Source of the DNA: Rhodospirillaceae bacterium
Lineage (GTDB): Bacteria > Pseudomonadota > Alphaproteobacteria > UBA9219
NCBI GenBank assembly: GCA_003486725.1
Contig: DNGD01000208.1
Location: forward strand, 1 to 11,684
Direction of reading: 5' to 3'
DNA: 11,684 nucleotides
Below, piece by piece: positions 1-5,816 of the stretch (the stretch's first letter is position 1; each line of letters starts with the position of its first letter). Position numbers and translations under genes: made by a program. Below the pieces are notes generated by a model. It had not been told where the DNA came from, made no database searches, and worked only from the letters and a program-made list of their open reading frames with translations.

Positions 1-98
1 GGGCATTTTCTGCCCCGCTTGGCATCCGACCGAAACGTATTTTTCCTGCCCTTGCCCCCAACACCTCATACAGCCTTTTGAAAAACAACAACTTTTAT
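1..98. other. Upstream non-coding stretch with a small dyad at the window edge
   Basis: I see no gene here. The first 15 bases form a perfect 5-base dyad (GGGCA, loop TTTTC, TGCCC). It could be the tail of a terminator for a gene left of the window, but it is cut by the edge and has no clear T-run. The rest is pyrimidine-rich and lies upstream of the flgF promoter. Activator sites for that promoter would be expected here or further upstream, but I cannot recognise one. Confidence 0.3.
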
Positions 99-115
99 TT
101 GGCACGGAGTCTGCA
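99..115 (+). promoter_or_regulatory. Sigma54-type (-24/-12) promoter of the flgFGAH operon
   Basis: TTGGCACGGAGTCTGCA matches the sigma54 consensus YTGGCACGRNNNTTGCW at every defined position except one (C in place of the first T of TTGC). The invariant GG (101-102) and GC (113-114) are exactly 12 bases apart, as required. The predicted transcription start is about base 126, giving a leader of roughly 42 bases before the flgF ATG at 168. Sigma54 control of hook-basal-body operons is known in Caulobacter. That it applies here is inferred from the sequence match and its position. Confidence 0.8.
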
Positions 116-167
116 AGGAGAGAGCGAAGCCCTGAGCTTCCTCTTTGGAAAATGGATTGAACTCGCT

Positions 168-908
168 ATGCAAGGTGCCGGCCTAATCCTCACTTCGTAC
201 CAAGACTCGCTTGCGCGGGCGATGGATATTACGGCGAACAACGTCGCGAACGTGAACACCACGGGCTATAAACGCGAAAATGTGGCGTTTGAAACCTACC
301 TGATTCGCCCCGCCCCGACCCAGACTTTCCAATTCGCCATCGAGAACGGCACCTACCGCGATGCGGCGCAAGGCTCCAGCATCGTGACGGGCAATCCCTT
401 GGATGTCTCCGTGCAGGGAGAAGGATATATCCCCGTCCAGACGAATGAGGGGATTCGCTATACCCGCGCAGGCGCGTTCCAGATGAACAACGACGGCGAT
501 CTTGTCACCGCGGCAGGCGATAAGGTTTTAGGTGATGGCGATCAAGCGATCACCCTGCCGCTCGATGCGCGCGAAATTTTGATCGGCCCCGACGGCACCA
601 TCACCGCGCAATCGGGATCGAGCACGAGCGTCACGCAAGTCGGCAAATTGGCCATCGTCAAGTTCCAAAACGAACAAGCGATGGCGCTTGTCGGCGGCAA
701 TCTGTACAGCACCACCGAAGCGCCGGAACCGGCGACGGACAGTCGCGTCGTGCAAGGCTCGATCGAACAATCAAACGTTCAGGCTGTCGCAGAAATGACG
801 CGCATGATCGAAGTTTCCCGCGCGTACCAACAGACAACGCATTTGCTGGAGCTGGAAAATGAACGGCAATCCAAAGCCATTCAACGGTTAGGCCGGGCAA
901 CGGCGTAA
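168..908 (+). CDS. flgF: Flagellar basal-body rod protein FlgF
   Basis: FlgF is a proximal-rod subunit of the flagellar basal body, exported by the flagellar type III system and assembled in the periplasm. The 246-residue product is of normal family length. It has the N-terminal rod signature (MDITANNVANVNTTGYK, residues 19-35) and the C-terminal helix typical of rod and hook proteins (QGSIEQSNVQAVAEM...VSRAYQ). The frame stays open back to a TTG at 78. That extension is rejected because the sigma54-type promoter lies inside it, and because starting at the ATG at 168 places ANN at residue 23, as in FlgF relatives. The Shine-Dalgarno sequence before 168 is weak: the nearest GGA is about 18 bases away. 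It is the first gene of the operon, 49 bases before flgG. Assignment to FlgF rather than another rod protein rests partly on its place before flgG. Confidence 0.93.
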   Translation: MQGAGLILTSYQDSLARAMDITANNVANVNTTGYKRENVAFETYLIRPAPTQTFQFAIENGTYRDAAQGSSIVTGNPLDVSVQGEGYIPVQTNEGIRYTRAGAFQMNNDGDLVTAAGDKVLGDGDQAITLPLDAREILIGPDGTITAQSGSSTSVTQVGKLAIVKFQNEQAMALVGGNLYSTTEAPEPATDSRVVQGSIEQSNVQAVAEMTRMIEVSRAYQQTTHLLELENERQSKAIQRLGRATA

Positions 909-957
909 GACACACGAAATATTTTTATAAGATGACGACGACCAGGGAGAAAGACCA

Positions 958-1743
958 ATGAGAGCATTAAGTATCGGCGCGACGGGCATGCAAGCACAGC
1001 AGCTGAACGTTGAAGTCATATCCAATAACATTGCCAACATTTCGACGACGGGCTTCAAGCGCTCGCGTGCGGAGTTTCAGGATATGCTGTACGAAAACCT
1101 GCGCCGCGTCGGCTCTCCCTCCTCCGATACAGGAACCTTGTTGCCTTCCGGTCTTCAAGTGGGCTTGGGTGTCAAGCCTGTCGCGACGTACCGCATCAGC
1201 GAGCAAGGCAACCTGACCGTTACCAACAACCAATTCGACATCGCCATCAACGGGCGTGGCTTCCTGCAGGTTCAGGTTCCCGACGGCACGACAGCCTATT
1301 CCCGCGCCGGTTCGCTGCAGCTGAACGAAAACGGCCAGCTGGTCACGCCCGACGGGTTCCCCGTTCTGCCCGCGATCACGGTGCCCGCCAACGCGCTGTC
1401 CGTGACCATCAACGCCTCGGGGCAAGTCTCGGCAACCGTTGACGGACAAACCGGTGAGCAAAGCCTCGGCCAGCTTCAATTGGCCGCGTTTGTCAATCAA
1501 ACGGGTCTAGAAGCCATCGGCGACAATTTGCTGAAAGAAACCGCTGCCTCCGGCTCTCCCACCGTCGGCAATCCGCAATCCGCTGGCTTTGGCAGCTTGA
1601 TCCAAGGTTCGGTCGAAAGCTCCAACGTCAACGTTGTGTCTGAAATCACCGGTCTGATCACCGCGCAGCGCGCCTATGAAATGAATTCGCGCGTGATCAA
1701 GACCGCCGACGAAATGCTCACCACCGTCAGCCAGATGAGGTAA
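958..1743 (+). CDS. flgG: Flagellar distal rod protein FlgG
   Basis: FlgG forms the distal rod that passes through the P and L rings and connects to the hook. The product is 261 residues, the usual FlgG length. Visible signatures are the N-terminal D0 motif SNNIANISTTGFK (22-34), the central NGRGFLQV...AYSRAGSLQLNENGQLV...DG segment, and the C-terminal coiled-coil helix ESSNVNVVSEITGLITAQRAYE...VIKTADEML. The start is supported by GGGAGA shortly before the ATG. It follows flgF by 49 bases, and its stop is 5 bases before flgA, whose ribosome-binding GAGGT lies in the last codons of flgG. Nothing is unusual in the sequence. Confidence 0.97.
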   Translation: MRALSIGATGMQAQQLNVEVISNNIANISTTGFKRSRAEFQDMLYENLRRVGSPSSDTGTLLPSGLQVGLGVKPVATYRISEQGNLTVTNNQFDIAINGRGFLQVQVPDGTTAYSRAGSLQLNENGQLVTPDGFPVLPAITVPANALSVTINASGQVSATVDGQTGEQSLGQLQLAAFVNQTGLEAIGDNLLKETAASGSPTVGNPQSAGFGSLIQGSVESSNVNVVSEITGLITAQRAYEMNSRVIKTADEMLTTVSQMR

Positions 1744-1748
1744 TTGTT

Positions 1749-2732
1749 ATGAAACTCACAACGCTGTTGGGATTGATTTTGTCAGGCTTTGTCTTTTGTG
1801 CCAGCCCTTCTGTCGCAGAAGAAACGCTGACCCTGCGCCCTACAAGCCAGATCGAGCGCTCGACCATTCGCCTCAGCGACGTGTTCGATGCTTTGCCCGC
1901 CGGCAAGGATATCGACATCGCCGTCGCGCCGGCTCCCGGTAAAAGCGTGACCTATGACACGCGCGTTCTGGCGCAGTTGGCGCGTCAGCATGGACTAAAC
2001 TGGCAGCCGCAAAGCATGGTGGATAAATCGGTTCTGACCCGCGCCGCGACGGCTTTACCGCTGGATCGCATCGAGCAAGCCGTACTGGACAAGGTCGCAG
2101 AGAAAAACGCGCTGCCGTCCGGTACGACCGAGGTGCTTTGGGACAACAAAAATCTGAACATCCTGCTCCCCGCCGAAGTGGCACCCGATTTCTCGCTCGT
2201 CAATTTTACCTATGACCAGCAGAACAACCGCTTTCGCGGTGAGCTCGTCGTTCAAATGGGACAAACGGGCGCCACACCGATCACCAAGCCTTTGTCGGGC
2301 CGCCTGATCGTCAAGAGGATGGTTCCCGTTCTGGCCAAACACCTTACCGCCGGCACGGTTGTCGGCGCGCGCGATCTGATGCTGGTTTCTGTCGGACAAG
2401 AGCAAATCGGCATTGATGTGCTGACAGCAGAGTCCGCCATCATCGGACAAGAACTTCGCCACGACCATGCGGAAGGCCAGTTTGTGCGCACCCGCGATGT
2501 GGCCCCGCCGCGCCTTGTGACACGCGGAGCATTGGTCACGCTGCGCGTTGAAACGCCGCTGATGCAAATCACCACCCAAGGCCGCGCCCTGCAAGACGGC
2601 GCGAAGGGCGACGTGATCCGCGTCACCAACACCCAAAGTAACCGCGTGATCGAAGGCGTTATCGAAGCCGATGGCATCGTACGCGTTCCTGCGCTACAAA
2701 AGATCGCGGCCATTGATTCGCAAAAGGAATAA
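1749..2732 (+). CDS. flgA: Flagellar P-ring assembly chaperone FlgA
   Basis: FlgA is a periplasmic chaperone needed to polymerise FlgI into the P ring. The 327-residue protein begins with a Sec signal peptide (hydrophobic segment about residues 5-18, likely cleavage after SVA at 23). A divergent N-terminal part (about 24-185) is followed by the conserved SAF-like domain (about 190-252, starting VPVLAKHLTAGTVVGARDL). The final domain has the characteristic ending RVTNTQSNRVIEGVIEADG (291-309). It is translated 5 bases after flgG using GAGGT at 1737-1741, so coupling is likely, and it ends 3 bases before flgH. Its client gene flgI is not in the window. It is longer than the enterobacterial FlgA, mainly in the N-terminal part. 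Confidence 0.93.
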   Translation: MKLTTLLGLILSGFVFCASPSVAEETLTLRPTSQIERSTIRLSDVFDALPAGKDIDIAVAPAPGKSVTYDTRVLAQLARQHGLNWQPQSMVDKSVLTRAATALPLDRIEQAVLDKVAEKNALPSGTTEVLWDNKNLNILLPAEVAPDFSLVNFTYDQQNNRFRGELVVQMGQTGATPITKPLSGRLIVKRMVPVLAKHLTAGTVVGARDLMLVSVGQEQIGIDVLTAESAIIGQELRHDHAEGQFVRTRDVAPPRLVTRGALVTLRVETPLMQITTQGRALQDGAKGDVIRVTNTQSNRVIEGVIEADGIVRVPALQKIAAIDSQKE

Positions 2733-2735
2733 AAA

Positions 2736-3488
2736 ATGATGCGTGCGGCTTTTCTCCGCTCTTTGATCTTCGGTCTTCTTTGTCTGACGCTTAGCGGCTG
2801 CAACGCCCTGACCCGCGCGCGCGAAGTTGGCAAAGCGCCGCCGATGGCCGCCGTGCAAGATCCATCGGGCATCCCCAGCGCGGTACCTGTTAAAATGCCG
2901 ATGCCCAACCCCGAAATGGGTGAACGTCAACCCAATTCGCTCTGGCGCACGGGATCACGGGCCTTCTTCCGTGATCAACGCGCCAGCCGCGTCGGTGATA
3001 TTTTGACCGTGATCATCAGCATCGACGAGAAAGCCGAAATCTCGAACGAAACCAAACGCTCGCGCACCAACAAGGAAGACGCGAACGTCACCAACTTGCT
3101 GGGCATTGAATCGCAGCTCACCAAAGTCTTGCCCGAAGGCGTGAGGGGCGCGGATTTGCTCGCGACGGGCAGCAATCTGGCGAACGCGGGCAAGGGAACG
3201 GTTGACCGCTCCGAGAAAATCAATCTGCGCGTGGCGGCCACGATCACGCAAGTCTTGCCCAACGGGAATCTGGTGATGGCGGGGCGGCAGCAAATGACGG
3301 TCAATTTCGACATGCGCGAGTTGCTCGTCACAGGGGTCATCCGCCCCGAAGATATCAGCGCCGAAAACACGGTGAACTATGATCAGGTCGCCGAGGCGCG
3401 GATCTCGTATGGCGGTCGCGGCCAGATTCAAGATGTGCAGCAACCACGCTATGGCAGCCAAGTGCTCGACATCCTGATGCCGTTCTAA
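2736..3488 (+). CDS. flgH: Flagellar L-ring lipoprotein FlgH
   Basis: FlgH is the outer-membrane lipoprotein that forms the L ring, the bushing of the flagellar rod. The 250-residue product has a lipoprotein signal peptide with lipobox LSGC, so Cys22 is the predicted lipidated residue. Family landmarks are NSLWRTGSRAFFRDQRASRVGDILTV (split around residues 67-92) and the C-terminal half with LRVAATITQVLPNGNLV, VRPED-like VIRPEDI, NTVNYDQVAEARISYGG and the ending QVLDILMPF. A second ATG immediately follows the first (2739), so the exact start is uncertain by one codon. AAGGA just before the flgA stop serves as ribosome-binding site. It is the last gene of the operon, followed by a 155-base gap. 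Confidence 0.96.
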   Translation: MMRAAFLRSLIFGLLCLTLSGCNALTRAREVGKAPPMAAVQDPSGIPSAVPVKMPMPNPEMGERQPNSLWRTGSRAFFRDQRASRVGDILTVIISIDEKAEISNETKRSRTNKEDANVTNLLGIESQLTKVLPEGVRGADLLATGSNLANAGKGTVDRSEKINLRVAATITQVLPNGNLVMAGRQQMTVNFDMRELLVTGVIRPEDISAENTVNYDQVAEARISYGGRGQIQDVQQPRYGSQVLDILMPF

Positions 3489-3497
3489 GGGCTTCCT

Positions 3498-3564
3498 TAA
3501 CCCGTTAAAAAACAGGCATTTTCCTTTTGCGCGCCTCTACAGATGAGCCTGTCAAGGTGGGTTA
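3498..3564 (+). terminator. Possible terminator / compound inverted repeat after flgH
   Basis: Two nested inverted repeats lie 10 bases after the flgH stop. The outer one is TAACCC (3498-3503) with GGGTTA (3559-3564). The inner one is ACAGGC (3512-3517) with GCCTGT (3547-3552), with a 29-base loop. The sequence TTACCTTTTG follows. The loop is large and the T-run is interrupted, so this is a weak intrinsic terminator at best, but it is placed where the flg operon should end. Confidence 0.3.
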
Positions 3565-3584
3565 TTACCTTTTGTTAATTCATC

Positions 3585-3618
3585 CTTCTTTAATAGCAGT
3601 GACCTTATAATATGTGTG
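3585..3618 (+). promoter_or_regulatory. Predicted promoter of gene A, shared with gene C
   Basis: A perfect -10 TATAAT (3606-3611) is followed by ATGTGTG. CTTC begins 21 bases before the -10, at the -35 region (3585), although it is a poor match to TTGACA. The same arrangement occurs before gene C (5759-5792): CTTC at the same 21-base distance, and 12 of 13 identical bases from the -10 onward (TATAATATGTGTG against TATAACATGTGTG). The distance from the -10 to the ATG is also nearly equal (38 and 37 bases). This conservation between paralogues is the main support. Confidence 0.65.
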
Positions 3619-3631
3619 ATTTATCCACACA
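3613..3631. repeat. Dyad TGTGTG-N7-CACACA over the predicted start site of gene A, containing a DnaA-box match
   Basis: TGTGTG (3613-3618) and CACACA (3626-3631) are perfect inverted copies separated by 7 bases. They lie directly after the -10 and before the ribosome-binding AGGGAGA. The right arm contains TTATCCACA (3621-3629), an exact match to the DnaA-box consensus. It could be an operator or a small leader hairpin. A single DnaA box does not make an origin. Confidence 0.4.
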
Positions 3632-3643
3632 GGGAGACTCATA

Positions 3644-4741
3644 ATGAAAAGCCCCTTTTTCGCAGGCATGCTTTCCTGCCTCTCACTGGTCTTGATCTCA
3701 GGCTCCGCTTTGGCGGCCTCAACCGGCATTCAGATGCTACCGCCTATGCAAAGCGATGATGCCAGCAAACCCTGCACCTTTGATGCAGATCCCGCTAAAA
3801 ACGAAGGCAGCAAGATCCTTACATGGGATGGCCACGATTCGATCAAGTGTCATAATAACGTGTCGATTAGCCCCGCCGGTATCGCCATCATGAACAAGAC
3901 GAACTCTGCTGGGGTTACATTTGCGGGTAAACCTGAGTGGTCTTCCGGCATCCAAACTGTATTAACTTTTCATATGGGAAGAAATTTAGATACCGGAGAT
4001 CTTTGGAATCTTTCTGTAAGAGGACAGGCAGATCCGGCGCTTGCAAACGGCATGCTGCTGTGGCGTTATGATGCGGATGCCGCTCAAAAATGGGTACAAG
4101 CAATTACCATAGACCAGAACGGAAATGTAGCGATTGGGAATACTCTCCCTAACGCGAAACTACACGTCAGTGGCGGTCGAACTTTTTTACAAGCAAACGC
4201 GGAGCCTTACGCTTTAGGGGTCGGATTCAGCCAAACCAGTGGTCTGGTCTATTTTGGCGCGGCCAGTAACGTGCTGTCTCCCGATGCTGTGATTAGTAAT
4301 AACGCCGGCGCGCCGATTGCCCGCTTTACCAATAGCGGCAACGTCGGCATTGGCATTGATGTCCCCGCATCAAAGCTTGATGTCAATGGTGGTGTTAAGG
4401 TCGCCGATGACAACGTCAATTGTACGGCATCCAAGGCGGGCACGGTCCGCTTCAGAAGCGGGCGCTTTCAGGGATGCAACGGCACCACGTGGGTCGCTCT
4501 AGGAGTCACACGTTTTGCTGACATCCCAACAATTACCATTAGCAACGGATGCGTAGACGGTGCGGTCCCCGCCCCAGATCCTTGGGGCAATGGCTATACT
4601 GATATCTTATACAGTGAGATGCTGCTTCGCTGGGTCAACACCTGCGGCGCTCGTTTCTGTATAGCGAAAGGCATGGGGTTCCAATCGGGAAAAGTCACAG
4701 AATTCATTCATAACGGAAGAGCCGTCGTCGATTGCTGGTAA
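3644..4741 (+). CDS. Secreted fibre-like protein A (paralogue 1 of 3)
   Basis: I do not recognise a named family, and function is unknown. The 365-residue product has a Sec signal peptide ending SALA (24), giving a mature N-terminus ASTGIQMLPP. Then follow a cysteine (44), the WDGHDSIKC segment (61-69), a long insert absent from B and C (about 84-158), a first GNVAIG...AKLHV module (160-175), and a block shared with B (about 173-237). A second GNVGIG...SKLDV module (232-247) leads into C260...AGTVRF...GCNGTTW (260-283). The last 82 residues are a unique tip with four cysteines (303, 334, 339, 364). The mature chain has eight cysteines, an even number that fits disulfides outside the cytoplasm. 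GNVGIG...KLDV motifs are common in tail-fibre-like and surface proteins of bacteria. A surface-fibre or adhesin role is inferred. The start is supported by AGGGAGA at 3631-3637 and the signal peptide. Confidence 0.8.
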   Translation: MKSPFFAGMLSCLSLVLISGSALAASTGIQMLPPMQSDDASKPCTFDADPAKNEGSKILTWDGHDSIKCHNNVSISPAGIAIMNKTNSAGVTFAGKPEWSSGIQTVLTFHMGRNLDTGDLWNLSVRGQADPALANGMLLWRYDADAAQKWVQAITIDQNGNVAIGNTLPNAKLHVSGGRTFLQANAEPYALGVGFSQTSGLVYFGAASNVLSPDAVISNNAGAPIARFTNSGNVGIGIDVPASKLDVNGGVKVADDNVNCTASKAGTVRFRSGRFQGCNGTTWVALGVTRFADIPTITISNGCVDGAVPAPDPWGNGYTDILYSEMLLRWVNTCGARFCIAKGMGFQSGKVTEFIHNGRAVVDCW

Positions 4742-4760
4742 ACAAGATATGGATCGAGAA

Positions 4761-4788
4761 AAGCCACCGTTTGCAAAAGCGATGGCTT
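4761..4788. repeat. Hairpin between genes A and B
   Basis: AAGCCA (4761-4766) pairs with TGGCTT (4783-4788), with two more inner pairs after one mismatch. On the plus strand CCCTTT follows, a poor T-run, so a weak or partial terminator between A and B is possible. On the minus strand TTTT follows, but no minus-strand gene ends here. Confidence 0.3.
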
Positions 4789-4823
4789 CCCTTTAACAAA
4801 AAAACCAATCATCGGGGGAAACC

Positions 4824-5672
4824 ATGCATCGAACGATCCAAATATTCTCGCTTGCGGCCACCATCGCTCTGCTTTCTTCTCCCCTTATGGCCGCCTCAAC
4901 CGGCATTCAAATGCTGCCGCCAGTGCAAAGCGGAACAGCCACGGATCCCTGTAAATCCTTAAACATCCTTGGTGAATCCGAAGGAAACAAGCTGTTGACT
5001 TGGGATGGTGCCACATCCATCAAATGCAATAAAAATGTCGTTGTCGATACAAGCGGCAATGTAGGGGTTGGCACAACGGTTCCTTGGGGACGGCTGCACG
5101 TATCCGGCGGACGAACCTTTTTACAAGCCGCAAATGAGCCCTATGGCTTGGGCGTGAGCTATAATGCGGGCGGCGGCATGGTATATTTCGGTGCCGCCAG
5201 CGGCATCACCACACCTGATGCCATCATCAGCAATTCCTATGGATCCGCTCTCGCACGCTTCGCCAACAACGGCAATGTGAGTATCGGCAGCCACACCGCT
5301 GCGGCCAAACTTGATGTGGCCGGTGCGGTGAAGATTTCCGCTGATTCGGCGGCTTGCTCGGCAACGAACGCGGGCACGATTCGCTGGACAGGTGCGGTAT
5401 TCCAAGGATGCAATGGGGCAGAGTGGAAAGAATTTCACACAGGGCCACAATACGGCGGCATTTATCAAACCTATCTTTGTGCTGGTGGTGTCTACCACAA
5501 CCCCGATATTAGTGTTGGCGGGTGTCGGTTGGGAAACCCCATGACCGGAGCCTGTAACTGTCCCGCCGGCTTTACACGTCAACGCATAGAAGATTTTAAC
5601 ATCGGGAGCACTTGTCCACAGCCTTATTATGAGGGCAAAGGAATGGCACTATGGGTGTGCACCAAACACTAA
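4824..5672 (+). CDS. Secreted fibre-like protein B (paralogue 2 of 3)
   Basis: This is a 282-residue paralogue of A. The signal peptide ends LMA (23) before the same mature N-terminus ASTGIQMLPP. It carries C43, WDGATSIKC (60-68), GNVGVGTTVP (78-87) and RLHVSGGRTFLQA. The block at 91-155 is about two thirds identical by eye to residues 173-237 of A. Next come GNVSIG, AKLDVAGAVK (161-170) and C178...AGTIRW...GCNGAEW (183-201). The unique tip (about 202-282) has six cysteines (219, 234, 244, 246, 264, 279), including CNCPAGF, a form seen at the start of small C-terminal tip domains of fibre and pilus-tip proteins. The mature chain has ten cysteines in total. No promoter like those of A and C is visible in the 82 bases upstream, so read-through from A is likely. 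GGGGGAA at 4814-4820 is the ribosome-binding site. Function unknown. Confidence 0.8.
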   Translation: MHRTIQIFSLAATIALLSSPLMAASTGIQMLPPVQSGTATDPCKSLNILGESEGNKLLTWDGATSIKCNKNVVVDTSGNVGVGTTVPWGRLHVSGGRTFLQAANEPYGLGVSYNAGGGMVYFGAASGITTPDAIISNSYGSALARFANNGNVSIGSHTAAAKLDVAGAVKISADSAACSATNAGTIRWTGAVFQGCNGAEWKEFHTGPQYGGIYQTYLCAGGVYHNPDISVGGCRLGNPMTGACNCPAGFTRQRIEDFNIGSTCPQPYYEGKGMALWVCTKH

Positions 5673-5691
5673 CCCTTGTCCGTTAAACCAA

Positions 5692-5724
5692 ATAGGGTGT
5701 CTATGGTCTCCCTATGGCACCCTA
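5692..5724. repeat. Two mutually exclusive hairpins between genes B and C
   Basis: TAGGGTG (5693-5699) can pair with CACCCTA (5718-5724). The overlapping ATAGGG (5692-5697) can instead pair with CCCTAT (5710-5715). The arms overlap, so only one can form. No T-run follows, so this is not a classical terminator. It lies 20 bases after the stop of B and about 35 bases before the promoter region of C. Confidence 0.35.
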
Positions 5725-5758
5725 CTGACTGGTCACCACAACAAAAACCCAATTTACG

Positions 5759-5792
5759 CTTCGTTAACGAATATTGCCCTATAACATGTGTG
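5759..5792 (+). promoter_or_regulatory. Predicted promoter of gene C with a 12-base palindrome
   Basis: The -10 TATAAC (5780-5785) followed by ATGTGTG, and CTTC 21 bases upstream of it, match the gene A promoter in sequence and spacing. A perfect palindrome TTCGTTAACGAA (5760-5771) occupies the -35 and spacer region. The A promoter has TTCTTTAATAGC at this place, which is not palindromic. A regulator binding only the C promoter is possible. Confidence 0.6.
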
Positions 5793-5816
5793 TATTATCT
5801 TTTAAGGAGACTTGAG

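Noticed and set aside
78..167. An N-terminal extension of flgF from TTG at 78
   Set aside because: The sigma54-type promoter lies inside it, and the FlgF family begins about 22 residues before the ANN motif, which fits the ATG at 168.
3621..3629. A replication origin at the DnaA-box match
   Set aside because: There is only one box, with no AT-rich unwinding region or box cluster around it.
5676..5816. An N-terminal extension of protein C from 5676
   Set aside because: It would place 47 residues before a clean signal peptide and would include the conserved promoter. AAGGAGA precedes the ATG at 5817.
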